64,000 bases of DNA from Moheibacter stercoris (GTDB lineage: Bacteria > Bacteroidota > Bacteroidia > Flavobacteriales > Weeksellaceae): contig NZ_JBEPMO010000003.1 of NCBI RefSeq assembly GCF_040545805.1, positions 1-64,000 on the forward strand, written 5' to 3'. The notes under the pieces were generated by a model. It was not told where the DNA came from. It worked only from the letters and a program-made list of their open reading frames with translations, and ran no database searches. Shown here in pieces: positions 8,470 through 18,032 of this stretch; position 1 is the stretch's first letter; every line of letters begins with the position of its first letter. The position numbers were made by a program, and so were the translations under genes.

Positions 8470-8810
8470 TCCATCTTGATTATGAAATGTATACTTTCAA
8501 ATCATTTGATTTATGTTTAGCTGTTAGTTACAAATAATAAAACTATTATTGCTAATTCCACACGATACACTTCGTTAATCGTGCGGGAGCGGAGGGGAAT
8601 TAATTTAGAACTATTTTCAAAAAAGCTTACTGCTTCGTATTGATACTGATAAAAGACTCTTGACACATAAGTATTATCGTATTTTCTGATTAGCACTTTT
8701 ATAAATTCAAAAAATTGATTTTTCATCTATCTATTTTGTAAGCTTATGAATTAAACTATTTAAAAAAAGACTATCTTAAAAGACAACTTCTTTCTATCAT
8801 TTTCATTTTT
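8470..8810. other. Intergenic stretch without a convincing gene
   Basis: A 341-bp gap. It contains the imperfect palindrome CACGAT...ATCGTG (about 8564-8582) with CACTTCGTTA in the loop, then GGGAGCGGAGGG, which looks like another small dispersed repeat. A 69-codon frame on the minus strand (8517-8726) runs through this repeat and lacks any recognisable domain, so I do not call it a gene. Confidence 0.6.
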
Positions 8811-11800
8811 TTATTGATTTCGTACACTGATGTGTCCCATGAATTTTTGTGCTTTAATGATTCCGTCTGAAGGAACATTCATGATGTACCAATAATCACC
8901 CGACGGAACTGGGCGACCTAGATATTTTCCATCCCAACGATAATTTCCTTCGAAAGTCGTATCGACAAAGATTTTCCCATATCGGTCAAAAATCTGAATG
9001 GTCGTTTGTGGCGATAATTCAATTCCTCTCACTTCCCAAATATCATTGATTCCGTCTCCATTTGGTGAAATGAAATTGCTAATGGAAAGAATGGTTACAT
9101 CATATTGATCTTTCATACATCCATCTTCACGAACATACACGGTATAAGCTTCACCTGGAATCAAATTGTCAAACCTTGGACTAGATTGCCAGAAAACACC
9201 ATCTAGAGAAAATTCTAAATGTCCTCCTCCATCTCCTGAATTGGCTGAAACGATAATATAATCAGGTCCATATTCAATCCCTGTAATATAAGGCGTTGGA
9301 GGTGTTGCGATGGTAATTGTTGTTTCGTTGACACAACCATTTGCACCTGTAACAATTACTGTATAGGTACCATTGGCGGTAATTTCCAAACTTGCTCCAG
9401 TTCCAACTGAATTCGTGCCTAAAAACCATTCAAAAGATGCGTTTGGATCATCTGAAATTGCGATGGCTTCAAAGCTATTACCTGGACATAATTCGAAATA
9501 GGTTTCGTTTAGTTCAATACTTGGAGTTGCCAATCGGTTGAACTTCATTTCTACAATAACGGGACAACGATCTATTTTTTCCAATCGTACATAAACCGAA
9601 TTGTTTCCATCTGGATTGAATTGCGTTACATTGGCAATTGGATTCAAATCATTTTCGGCATCCGCCAAAGAGTTATGATAACTAAAGAAAACTGCTGTTT
9701 CATTCGTCATTTGATTTTGATACGAAGTCAAATCAATGCTATCTTCGATACAATAATCAATAGGTCCAACAGTTGAATTGATCAACGAAATATCGGTTCC
9801 ATAAACAAAACGAACCATCACTGGGTCGGACGGACAATTGTCTGTCGTATGGGCAACTACCCAAATTTCGAATGGCAAGGTTGTAATCGGATAATTGTTC
9901 CATTGATTTTGTGCAATCGGATTGGTTCCATCTATAGCGTTTTGCTGTGTCAAATAATACGAGAAAGTCAAACCAGCGGTATTGGCAACCAACTGAGCAT
10001 TCATTTGTGGTAAGGTATAGGTATAAGTACCATCAAAATTCTCATCGCATAAAATAATTTCAAGTCCGGTATTGAGCGTTGCCGTAGCACCTGGATAAAG
10101 TGTTAACAAGGTTACCACATAACAATCATTGGTTTGATTTTTTACGCGAACATAGATGTTGGTTGTAATACCAACAGGAATTGGATAAGCATTTGGATTA
10201 GCGATAGCATTAGCTCCGGCATCTGCATCGGCTTGGGAAGTATGGTAGGTAAACAAATAATCTACTGGATCACCAATTGCCCACTCAAATACATGCTGCG
10301 TCAAATCATAATTTACAGAACCCGTCTGTTGCGTAGTACAGAAAACTTGCGGCGCTAAATCATTGATTTGAGGTTCTAAATACAAACGAATCCAAACCGA
10401 ACGAGAATCAGCACATCCTTGGTTGTCTACACGAATGAATATCTGCGTTGGTGTATCGACCAAAATTGGATGAGCATTTGGATTAGCGATAGCATTTGTT
10501 CCAGCATCAGCATCAGCTTGGGAAGTATGATAGCTAATCACATAATCATTTGGATTGGCAACAATCAAAGCGGCAAATTGAGTCAAATCATACGGAATAT
10601 TTCCACTTTGAGATACACATTCTTCAACATCGGTTAAGGTATTCAAAACCGGACGTTCCAAGGTCGTATAACTAATCGAACGAACGGTAAAACAATTGTT
10701 CAATAAATGCTTCACTCGTATGTAAACAATCGTTGTTTGACCTGCTGGAATCGCATATGCAATTGGGTTCGCAATTGGATTTGCACCCGCATCGGCATCG
10801 GCTTGAGAAGTATGATAGCTAATCAAATAATTCGCAGGATTGTCGAGCATCGCTGCTTCGTTGTCTGTTAGATTCACGAGAATTGTTCCGTCGCCATCAT
10901 CGTCACAAATTCCAGTATAGGTTACATCTGCTGCAACATCTGGATTGGAATTGATGGTAATTCTCACAGAAGTCGTATGTGGACATCCACCTGCATCTAC
11001 TCGTATATAAATCGTATGGGTTGTATTCAAAGCCAAAGGGTAAACTGTTGGATTAGTAATTGCATTGGCTCCAGCATCGGCATCGGCTTGAGAAGTATGA
11101 TACGTAATCGTGTAATTGGCAGAATTGTTCACAACCAATGCATCAAATTGCGTTAAATCAAATAGAAAATCTCCCGTAAGTTGATCTACACAATCTTCCA
11201 AATCGGTCAACGTATTCAACACAGGACGTTCAATGGTTGGAATCTGTAAGGTGCTGATGGAAAAACAATCATCTGTCAAGGATTTGATTCGAACATAAAT
11301 AATCGGACTGGTACCTGCTGGAATAGAATAATTAGTAGGATTTACAATCGGATTATTCCCAGTAGTAGCATCCGCTGTATTGGTGTGGAAACTAATTTGA
11401 TAATCGGTTGGTGTTGTTACATATTCGACCAAATAATCAGTCAAATTCACATTCACAAAACCATCTCCATCTTCATCACACAAAGGATCTGTCGTATGCG
11501 TTTGCGCTGGAACATCAAAATCTGAAACTTCTAAATTGATGATTCCTACGCGGAAACAACCTTCCTCATTGCCATCTTGTGGATCATTGCTGATTCGAAC
11601 AAAAACCTGTCCTGAACCCGAACTATAAGTTGTTGGATTGGGGATATTATTGGTTCCGCCTGCATTGGCATCGGCAAGTGTGGTGTAATAAGTAAAATTC
11701 ACATCAGCCGGCAAGGCCACAAATAAGGGTTGAGACAATGTCAAATCAAATGTTGCTTGACCATCTAAATCGTCATCACACTGAATCGGTAAATCCAATT

Positions 11801-12671
11801 CATTGGTCAATAAAGTGGGGAGTTTGTTCACAAAGAAGAACATTTTCAATACTCTGATAAATGATCCTGAATTGTTTTCTACTCGTACAAAAACTTCTGT
11901 TGGATCTCCATTATTGTAATTAACCGTCAATGGAAATGTCAATTGAGGCCCCGTTTCATTTTCAGCATTGACTTGGTTTGCATAATATTGAAATGTATGA
12001 TTGGGATAATCAACTTGTAAATCGGGAAGAAAATCTGAAATGAAAAATTGTTCTGAATTGTTATTATCAACATCACATTTTCCGTAGGAATTTCCTAAAA
12101 TAGTACAATCCAATTCAGCATCTCCTCCAAAACTAATGGTATACCCATCTGTTGTACTACTCCATCTATCGATCGCAATTAGAATTTCATCTCCTGCCTG
12201 CACATCAAAGTACCGAACCATTCCAGGCTCTGGATAACCAGCCGAACCTCCTGTTTCACATAAATCTGTAGCCGTCAAAGACAAACCAAGATTGAATTGT
12301 CCCGATTGAAAAGGGTCATTTTGAGATCCCCTCTTGTTGGCAGCAGGTGTTGCATTGATGTTGTTCCAATTCGGATTTAACCAAGCTCCAAAGTCATAAT
12401 CGTCATTCCCAACAGGCTCTACTAAAAACGTAAAAGTCGTACCCGACTGTATACGAACAAAATAAAAGTCCATGAAGGGTGATAGAGGTTGACCTTGATT
12501 ACATGGGATGGTCAAATTATAAATACCTGTATTTCCCGGAGCTCCCAATGTCATGGATTGACTATCACATACCGGATTGATAATATCCTCCGGAATGGTT
12601 TGGGCTTTTGAACTAATGGATAATCCGAAAATAAGTAGGTATAAAAAAGGTAAAATGTAAATTCTTTGCAT
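8811..12671 (-). CDS. Large secreted repeat protein with T9SS type B sorting domain
   Basis: This 1286-residue cell-surface or secreted protein has a signal peptide (LPFLYLLIFGLSISSKAQ). An N-terminal region of about 200 residues follows, with a domain of unknown role (SFGGDAELDC end). Next come about eight modules of about 95 residues, each with a core like SYHTSQADADAGANAIANP followed by an IYVRV strand and a Cys-containing link. A PKD/Ig-like segment (about 1060-1150) precedes the C-terminus. The last 90 residues begin FISPNGDGINDIWEV and contain IQIFDRYGKIF and WDGKYLGRPVPSGDYWY, the gliding-motility-associated/type B sorting signature. Export is therefore by Sec, then the type IX system. 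The repeats suggest an adhesin-like filamentous role; the ligand is unknown. Confidence 0.9.
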   Translation of the reverse strand: MQRIYILPFLYLLIFGLSISSKAQTIPEDIINPVCDSQSMTLGAPGNTGIYNLTIPCNQGQPLSPFMDFYFVRIQSGTTFTFLVEPVGNDDYDFGAWLNPNWNNINATPAANKRGSQNDPFQSGQFNLGLSLTATDLCETGGSAGYPEPGMVRYFDVQAGDEILIAIDRWSSTTDGYTISFGGDAELDCTILGNSYGKCDVDNNNSEQFFISDFLPDLQVDYPNHTFQYYANQVNAENETGPQLTFPLTVNYNNGDPTEVFVRVENNSGSFIRVLKMFFFVNKLPTLLTNELDLPIQCDDDLDGQATFDLTLSQPLFVALPADVNFTYYTTLADANAGGTNNIPNPTTYSSGSGQVFVRISNDPQDGNEEGCFRVGIINLEVSDFDVPAQTHTTDPLCDEDGDGFVNVNLTDYLVEYVTTPTDYQISFHTNTADATTGNNPIVNPTNYSIPAGTSPIIYVRIKSLTDDCFSISTLQIPTIERPVLNTLTDLEDCVDQLTGDFLFDLTQFDALVVNNSANYTITYHTSQADADAGANAITNPTVYPLALNTTHTIYIRVDAGGCPHTTSVRITINSNPDVAADVTYTGICDDDGDGTILVNLTDNEAAMLDNPANYLISYHTSQADADAGANPIANPIAYAIPAGQTTIVYIRVKHLLNNCFTVRSISYTTLERPVLNTLTDVEECVSQSGNIPYDLTQFAALIVANPNDYVISYHTSQADADAGTNAIANPNAHPILVDTPTQIFIRVDNQGCADSRSVWIRLYLEPQINDLAPQVFCTTQQTGSVNYDLTQHVFEWAIGDPVDYLFTYHTSQADADAGANAIANPNAYPIPVGITTNIYVRVKNQTNDCYVVTLLTLYPGATATLNTGLEIILCDENFDGTYTYTLPQMNAQLVANTAGLTFSYYLTQQNAIDGTNPIAQNQWNNYPITTLPFEIWVVAHTTDNCPSDPVMVRFVYGTDISLINSTVGPIDYCIEDSIDLTSYQNQMTNETAVFFSYHNSLADAENDLNPIANVTQFNPDGNNSVYVRLEKIDRCPVIVEMKFNRLATPSIELNETYFELCPGNSFEAIAISDDPNASFEWFLGTNSVGTGASLEITANGTYTVIVTGANGCVNETTITIATPPTPYITGIEYGPDYIIVSANSGDGGGHLEFSLDGVFWQSSPRFDNLIPGEAYTVYVREDGCMKDQYDVTILSISNFISPNGDGINDIWEVRGIELSPQTTIQIFDRYGKIFVDTTFEGNYRWDGKYLGRPVPSGDYWYIMNVPSDGIIKAQKFMGHISVRNQ
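10160..11460 (-). repeat. 285-bp tandem repeats inside the surface-protein gene
   Basis: The motif GCTTGRGAAGTATGRTAG recurs at 10231, 10516, 10801 and 11086, exactly 285 bp apart. A diverged copy near 11374 is one codon further. This is a 95-codon unit whose DNA, not only protein, is conserved, implying recent duplication or gene-conversion between copies. Such a tract can change copy number by recombination and so alter protein length. Confidence 0.85.
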
Positions 12672-12730
12672 GTGTTATAAGAGTGTATAATTTGTTGGAT
12701 TCCTTAAAAATTCCAATCAAATTTAACATT

Positions 12731-13189
12731 CTATTTAAATATTTCAAAAGAATCTTTCACATTTACCCAAAACTCATCAAGCTTCAAAAGATTGTCTTTC
12801 AAAAAATTAATCGTCTCAAACCAATCTGTTTCTCGGAAAATACTCACATTTTTGAGTTGTAATTCAATTTTACTTATTTGCTTTCCTGTCTCGTCAACAT
12901 AGTCTGGAAACCAAATCCAGTCGCCAACTTCAGAAGCAAAAAGCGCATCAAATTCTACAAATTGCTCATAGATTAATTCTTGAATTTCTTGGTCTTTCAA
13001 GGAAATTTCAATCGCAATACGCGCCCATTTATTTTGAAAATCTGTTTTGAAAAAAATTCCTTTGATTCCCGTCTTGTAATTAACCCAATTCACCTCTTCT
13101 CCCGAAGCAGATTCTTGAAGTTTCATATACTGACCAAAGGACGTCCAAAATTTTTTCCTAATCTCTGCCGCTTCTTCTTTTGAATACAT
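12731..13189 (-). CDS. DUF4268 domain-containing protein
   Basis: A 152-residue soluble protein without signal peptide. The pattern KEEAAEIRKKFWTSFGQYM at the start, then WVNYKTGIKGIFFKTDFQNKWARIAIEI and a C-terminal WVNVKDSFEIFK, matches DUF4268, a family of unknown biochemical role that is sometimes fused to or near restriction-type nucleases. Here it stands alone between the surface-protein gene and the carbonic anhydrase, so the context gives no functional hint. Length fits a single complete domain. Confidence 0.8.
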   Translation of the reverse strand: MYSKEEAAEIRKKFWTSFGQYMKLQESASGEEVNWVNYKTGIKGIFFKTDFQNKWARIAIEISLKDQEIQELIYEQFVEFDALFASEVGDWIWFPDYVDETGKQISKIELQLKNVSIFRETDWFETINFLKDNLLKLDEFWVNVKDSFEIFK

Positions 13190-13211
13190 TTTGCAAACCT
13201 ACTAAAAAAGA

Positions 13212-13244
13212 AAAACCTCGGAAAATGGATTTCCCAAGGCTTTT
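13212..13244 (-). terminator. Probable terminator after the carbonic anhydrase gene
   Basis: On the minus strand AAGCCTTGG pairs with CCGAGGTTT (two G-U pairs) around a 12-nt loop, followed by a T-rich run. It sits about 40 bp past the stop of the gene ending at 13283. Confidence 0.5.
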
Positions 13245-13282
13245 CCTATGATTCAATTAGATTTAAGCTTAATTCACTCGAA

Positions 13283-13921
13283 TTAGAAACACAATTGGTA
13301 TTCTTTTTCCATTTCAGAAATATGACTCAAATCGAAATTAAGATCTTTCACAATCCCAGATCCAACGCCATATACCCATCCATGAAGATGCAATTCTTGT
13401 CCGTTCTCCCAAGCCTTTTGCACAATCGAAGTTTTAGCCAAAGAAGAAACTTGCTCCAACACATTTAATTCGACAAAACGATCAAAACGTTCTTGTTCGT
13501 TTTCAATCGCATTCAATTCTTGCTTGTGCAAACGGTAATTGTCCTTGATATGACGAATCCAATTGTCCACCAATCCATACGACTGATTTCCCATTGCCGC
13601 TTTTACACCTCCGCAACCATAATGACCGCAAACAATTACGTGTTTTACTTTCAAAGCATTAACCGCATAGTCCAAAACGCTTAACATGTTCATGTCTGAA
13701 GGAATCGCCATATTGGCAATGTTACGGTGAACGAAAACCTCTCCAGGTTGCGCACCAATGATTTCATTTGCAGGTACGCGGCTGTCGGCACATCCAATCC
13801 ACAACAAAGGCGGTTGTTGACCATCGGCTAGTTTGGAGAAGAAATTTTCATCTAATTCCAATTTTGATTCCACCCATTTTTTATTATTTTCTAGCAATTG
13901 CTGATAAAATTCTATACTCAT
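13283..13921 (-). CDS. Beta-class carbonic anhydrase
   Basis: Interconverts CO2 and bicarbonate in the cytoplasm. The 212-residue protein has the zinc motif CADSRVPANEII (Cys ligand plus the Asp/Arg dyad) and the second motif CGHYGCGG (His and Cys ligands), all intact, and the usual length for the class. The gene lies 25 bp downstream of the SulP transporter gene on the same strand, so the two are almost certainly co-transcribed. The pairing suggests bicarbonate uptake or conversion at the membrane. The C-terminal end (SHISEMEKEYQLCF) is slightly extended but unremarkable. Confidence 0.95.
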   Translation of the reverse strand: MSIEFYQQLLENNKKWVESKLELDENFFSKLADGQQPPLLWIGCADSRVPANEIIGAQPGEVFVHRNIANMAIPSDMNMLSVLDYAVNALKVKHVIVCGHYGCGGVKAAMGNQSYGLVDNWIRHIKDNYRLHKQELNAIENEQERFDRFVELNVLEQVSSLAKTSIVQKAWENGQELHLHGWVYGVGSGIVKDLNFDLSHISEMEKEYQLCF

Positions 13922-13946
13922 TTTGTTTTGTTCTTTTTGTTAATTT

Positions 13947-15509
13947 TTAATGACCCATTTTGAATACTTTGTGACCAAAGAATTCACGGAAACTCACAGG
14001 ATTATCGACAATCCCACGTTCCGAAATCAATTTAATTTGAATGTTGTTGTTGGCTGCTTTGACGGTAAATTCGTCCAAATATTCCAAGATGTCGTAATCC
14101 AAGATTTTGGTCTTACGGAAATCCAATTCCAAAAAGGAACCCTGTGGCAAGGCATCCAATTCTTTTACAATGGAACCACGGTTGACAAAGGTTACTTCCT
14201 CTGCTAAATTCATGTGAAATAAATTCTTTTGACCTTTGAATTCTTTGATCAACATTTGGTGTGAATTGGTATAGGATTTCAACAACAAAACCACAATTCC
14301 AACGACCAATCCCGCGATGATTCCGACCAATAAATCAAAAACCACAATGGCAACAACCGTTACAATAAAGGGAACGAATTGCTCCTTGCCCAATTTCCAC
14401 ATTTCCACAAATCGCTTCGGATTGGCTAATTTGTATCCGATGATCAATAAAACACTTGCCAAAACCGCGATAGGAATTTTATTCAAAATCACAGGAATCA
14501 AAATAACACTCAACAACAACAAAGCTCCATGCAAAATGGTTGAAAGTTTTGAAACACCTCCACTCATTACATTGGCAGAGCTTCGTACGATAACTTGCGT
14601 CAATGGCAAACCACCAATTAATCCCGACAATGAATTTCCAACACCTTGCGCAATCAGCTCAAAACTCGTCGGAGTTTGACGTTTCAACGGATCCAATTTA
14701 TCGGTCGCTTCTACACTCAACAAAGTTTCCAAACTCGCTACAATTGCAAGCGTCAAGGCTGTCACATAAACGCCTTTATGCGTCAGCAAAGCCGAAAAAT
14801 CGGGAAAGGTAAAATTGGATATAAAGGAATTAAAATCTTCAGGAATCGGTACATTGACCAATTGACTCGATTTCAATGCTAATTCACCTTCCTGACCAAC
14901 TGTTAAGTACAAAATGATTCCCACCACAACTGCAATCAGTGGACCTGGAACCAATTTGAAAAACTGATTCTTTTTGGCCAAAATTTCGTCCCAGACAAAT
15001 AAGATCGTCAAGGAAATTAAGGTAATTAACACTACACCAAAAGAAATTTGTTCGGTGATGGTTCCAAATTTTAATCGGTCTGATTCCATTTCACCAGACA
15101 TCCCCAATGCCAAAGGAATTTGCTTCACAAAAATGATGATACCAATGGCACACAACATTCCTTTAATCACCGCCGATGGGAAATAATAACCGATAACTCC
15201 AGCTTTCAAAATCCCCATGATGATTTGCATGATTCCCGCTAATACAACGGCTACTAAGAAGATTTCATAGGATCCTAAATCGGTAATCGCTGTTAAAACG
15301 ATGGCTGTCAATCCAGCCGCGGGGCCACTCACCCCAATTTCTGATTTCGAGATAAATCCGACCACAATACCTCCAATGATTCCGGCAATTAACCCCGAGA
15401 ACAAAGGAGCTCCACTCGCAAGCGCTACACCCAAACACAAGGGCAATGCCACGAAAAATACAACTAAACTGGCCGGAACATCTTTCTTCCAGTTTTTGAA
15501 TAAATTCAT
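13947..15509 (-). CDS. SulP-family anion (probably bicarbonate) transporter
   Basis: The 520-residue inner-membrane protein starts with DVPASLVVFFVALPLCLGVALASG, the SulP entry motif, and has ten or more hydrophobic segments to about residue 405. A short cytoplasmic STAS domain follows (about 430-515; FLELDFRKTKILDYDILEYL). SulP proteins move sulfate, bicarbonate or other oxyanions. Location directly upstream of a beta carbonic anhydrase is a recognised association for the bicarbonate-related branch, so bicarbonate is the best guess; the substrate is not readable from the sequence. Confidence 0.9.
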   Translation of the reverse strand: MNLFKNWKKDVPASLVVFFVALPLCLGVALASGAPLFSGLIAGIIGGIVVGFISKSEIGVSGPAAGLTAIVLTAITDLGSYEIFLVAVVLAGIMQIIMGILKAGVIGYYFPSAVIKGMLCAIGIIIFVKQIPLALGMSGEMESDRLKFGTITEQISFGVVLITLISLTILFVWDEILAKKNQFFKLVPGPLIAVVVGIILYLTVGQEGELALKSSQLVNVPIPEDFNSFISNFTFPDFSALLTHKGVYVTALTLAIVASLETLLSVEATDKLDPLKRQTPTSFELIAQGVGNSLSGLIGGLPLTQVIVRSSANVMSGGVSKLSTILHGALLLLSVILIPVILNKIPIAVLASVLLIIGYKLANPKRFVEMWKLGKEQFVPFIVTVVAIVVFDLLVGIIAGLVVGIVVLLLKSYTNSHQMLIKEFKGQKNLFHMNLAEEVTFVNRGSIVKELDALPQGSFLELDFRKTKILDYDILEYLDEFTVKAANNNIQIKLISERGIVDNPVSFREFFGHKVFKMGH

Positions 15510-15572
15510 AAATTTTTAGATTATTTGTTTAAAACTCAATATGTAAGCACAGAAACTGTGCGGCGCAGAGAA

Positions 15573-15884
15573 TTAAACAAATTCGGGAGGTGGTGTGGAA
15601 ATGGATAAATTGACCTGATTTTTCAAGTCATCAAATGCTTGTAAATAAACTTTCGCTCGTGCATTTTCTTTTAATAATTTCCATTGAAACAAATCTTGAC
15701 ACAATTTCACCTTGTGCTTGATTTCTTCATTCAATTCTGTAAAAGGAACCGTTTCACTATGCTCAATTTCGTTGTAAGAACTCAAGTCACCATATTGCAT
15801 CCCAATCGAAATAGGACTCAATAGGCAGACCAAGAATACAGTCGAAAATAAAAAGATGAAAAGTTTTTGGTTCAGAATTTTCAT
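15573..15884 (-). CDS. Small secreted or membrane-anchored protein, unknown
   Basis: The 103-residue product begins with KILNQKLFIFLFSTVFLVCL, a signal peptide or membrane anchor, followed by a polar, mainly helical region (EEIKHKVKLCQDLFQWKLLKE) and a Pro-rich end (STPPPEFV). I do not recognise the family. It lies 63 bp upstream of the SulP gene on the same strand. Codon use and length look like a real gene, but its start is the only support on the 5' side. Confidence 0.55.
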   Translation of the reverse strand: MKILNQKLFIFLFSTVFLVCLLSPISIGMQYGDLSSYNEIEHSETVPFTELNEEIKHKVKLCQDLFQWKLLKENARAKVYLQAFDDLKNQVNLSISTPPPEFV

Positions 15885-16032
15885 TAACGCAAAACTAAGG
15901 CTTGATTTTTAAATTTAATGTTAAGATTCTTTTAAATCACAAGATTTTTAGCAACAAATGACATAAATCATTTAATTAAAAACAATTTAACTTTTCCACA
16001 TAATTCCTAAGAATCAATCCTTTTTGAATTCC

Positions 16033-16040
16033 TATATTTG
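16033..16040 (+). promoter_or_regulatory. Promoter -7 box of the S9 peptidase gene
   Basis: TATATTTG matches the Bacteroidota -7 consensus TAnnTTTG and lies 20 bp before the ATG at 16061. No clear TTTG is present at the expected -33 position. Confidence 0.5.
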
Positions 16041-16060
16041 AAATTCTAAAAATTAAAATA

Positions 16061-17977
16061 ATGATTCGATTTTCTTTATTCTTTCTAATCTGTTTAGGAT
16101 TAAGCATTTCAACTTTTGCACAAAACATGATGACACCAGAATTATTATGGAAGGTCAACAGACTTTCTCCCATCGGAATTACCCTTGACGGTAAAAACAT
16201 CTTGTATTCGGTTACCCAATTTGACGCAGAAGGTGGCGAAAAAACCACCAAAACCTATTCCATGCCTATCAAAGGTGGAACTGCAGTGGAAATCAAAGAC
16301 TACAATCATTTAGTAGCAGACAGAAGCGTCTCTCCAGACAAAACACGCAAAATTGAAATCGAAAAAGTAAAAATTGACAAAGTTTTAGGAACTGATCATT
16401 ACCCAAATTTCAAGGAATCAAACGTCATGATCTACGACGATTTGCACTATAGACATTGGGACACTTGGATGGATGGAACCTACAACCATTTAATTTTAAA
16501 ACTAAACAATAGTACAGAAGTTGACGGAATCGACATCTTAAAAGACGAACCTTACCATTCGCCACAAATGCCTTTTGGTGGTTCAGAAGATTTCGTTTGG
16601 AGTCCAGACGGTTCCAAAATTTTATACGTTTCCAAAAAGAAAAAAGGAAAAGACTACGCTCTAAGCACCAATACCGACATTTACGAATATGACGTAAAAA
16701 CCGGAACTACCAAAAATTTAACCGAAGGAATGATGGGGTACGATACCCATCCAGAATTTTCTTCTACCGGAACTTTGGCTTTCCTAAGCATGAAAAGAGA
16801 CGGATACGAAGCAGACAAAAATGACATCGTCATCGTTCACAACGGAACCAAACACAACCTTACCCAAAATTGGGACGGAACCGTAAACGGATTTGCTTGG
16901 TCAAAAGATGGGAAAACCATTTATTTCAATGCAGCAGTTGGCGGAACAACCCAATTGTTTTCTGTGGAATTCAATCCAGCAAGCCTTAACAAAATGGCGC
17001 CAAAAATCAGACAAATCACCAGCGGAGATTTTGACATCGCAGGATTGGTGGGACAAGTAGACAATTCGTTTATCGTAACGCGCACCGATTTCAACCATGC
17101 CGCAGAAATTTATTCAGTCGATTTAAAATCAGGGAAATTGACTCAATTAACCAACGTCAACAAAGAGATTTATGACAATATCGCTTTGAGCACATTCCAA
17201 AAAAGAATTGTCAAAACAACCGACGGAAAAGACATGGTAACTTGGGTTGTGTATCCACCTAACTTCGACCCAACCAAAAAATATCCGACCCTTTTATATT
17301 GCCAAGGAGGCCCACAATCTGCTTTGACACAATTCTATTCCTACCGTTGGAACTTCCAATTGATGGCCGCACAAGGCTACATCGTCGTAGCACCAAACCG
17401 TCGTGGAATGCCAGGACATGGTGTAAAATGGAACGAAGACATCAGCAAAGACTGGGGCGGACAAGTCATGAAAGATTATTTGGCAGCGATAGATGACGTA
17501 GCCAAAGAATCTTATGTAGACAAAGACCGTTTAGGAGCTGTGGGAGCGAGTTATGGCGGATATTCTGTTTTATACTTAGCAGGAATCCACAACAAACGAT
17601 TCAAAACCTTCATCTCGCACAATGGCGTTTTCAACCTACGTTCTATGTACGGAACCACCGAAGAAATGTGGTTCACCAACTGGGATGCAGGAGGAGCTTA
17701 CTGGGAAAAAGACAATCCAGCAGCCATGAAAACTTACAACGAATTTGACCCAAGCAACTTGGTGAAAAATTGGGACACGCCTATTTTGATTTTCCAAGGC
17801 GGAAAAGACTACCGCGTGCCAATCGGACAAGGACAAGAAGCCTTCCAAGCAGCACAATTGCAAGGAATCAAAAGTAGATTCATCTACTTCCCAGAAGAAA
17901 ACCACTGGGTATTAAAACCCCAAAACTCCATCATTTGGCACACCGAATTTTTCAAATGGTTAAAAGAAACCCTATAA
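16061..17977 (+). CDS. Secreted S9 family prolyl oligopeptidase
   Basis: A 638-residue serine peptidase exported by a signal peptide (LFFLICLGLSISTFAQ). Residues about 30-370 form a beta-propeller (WSPDGSKILYVS and similar WD-like blades). The alpha/beta-hydrolase domain follows with nucleophile GASYGGY (Ser about 497), Asp in GGKDYRVP (about 582) and His in EENHWVL (about 614). GGPQSALTQFYSYRWN is typical of acylaminoacyl/dipeptidyl-peptidase members. It probably trims oligopeptides in the periplasm for amino-acid use. It is monocistronic, with its own promoter box and a strong terminator. Confidence 0.94.
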   Translation: MIRFSLFFLICLGLSISTFAQNMMTPELLWKVNRLSPIGITLDGKNILYSVTQFDAEGGEKTTKTYSMPIKGGTAVEIKDYNHLVADRSVSPDKTRKIEIEKVKIDKVLGTDHYPNFKESNVMIYDDLHYRHWDTWMDGTYNHLILKLNNSTEVDGIDILKDEPYHSPQMPFGGSEDFVWSPDGSKILYVSKKKKGKDYALSTNTDIYEYDVKTGTTKNLTEGMMGYDTHPEFSSTGTLAFLSMKRDGYEADKNDIVIVHNGTKHNLTQNWDGTVNGFAWSKDGKTIYFNAAVGGTTQLFSVEFNPASLNKMAPKIRQITSGDFDIAGLVGQVDNSFIVTRTDFNHAAEIYSVDLKSGKLTQLTNVNKEIYDNIALSTFQKRIVKTTDGKDMVTWVVYPPNFDPTKKYPTLLYCQGGPQSALTQFYSYRWNFQLMAAQGYIVVAPNRRGMPGHGVKWNEDISKDWGGQVMKDYLAAIDDVAKESYVDKDRLGAVGASYGGYSVLYLAGIHNKRFKTFISHNGVFNLRSMYGTTEEMWFTNWDAGGAYWEKDNPAAMKTYNEFDPSNLVKNWDTPILIFQGGKDYRVPIGQGQEAFQAAQLQGIKSRFIYFPEENHWVLKPQNSIIWHTEFFKWLKETL

Positions 17978-18000
17978 GAATTCACCACCATACAAGAAAA

Positions 18001-18032
18001 AAGGAAGCACCCACAACGGCTTCCTTTTTTTT
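18001..18032 (+). terminator. Rho-independent terminator of the S9 peptidase gene
   Basis: AAGGAAGC (18001-18008) and GCTTCCTT (18019-18026) form a perfect stem around a 10-nt loop and run directly into a T tract. Confidence 0.85.

Noticed and set aside
8517..8726. A 69-codon minus-strand frame
   Set aside because: It crosses a dispersed palindrome, lacks a recognisable start region or domain, and has no operon partner.
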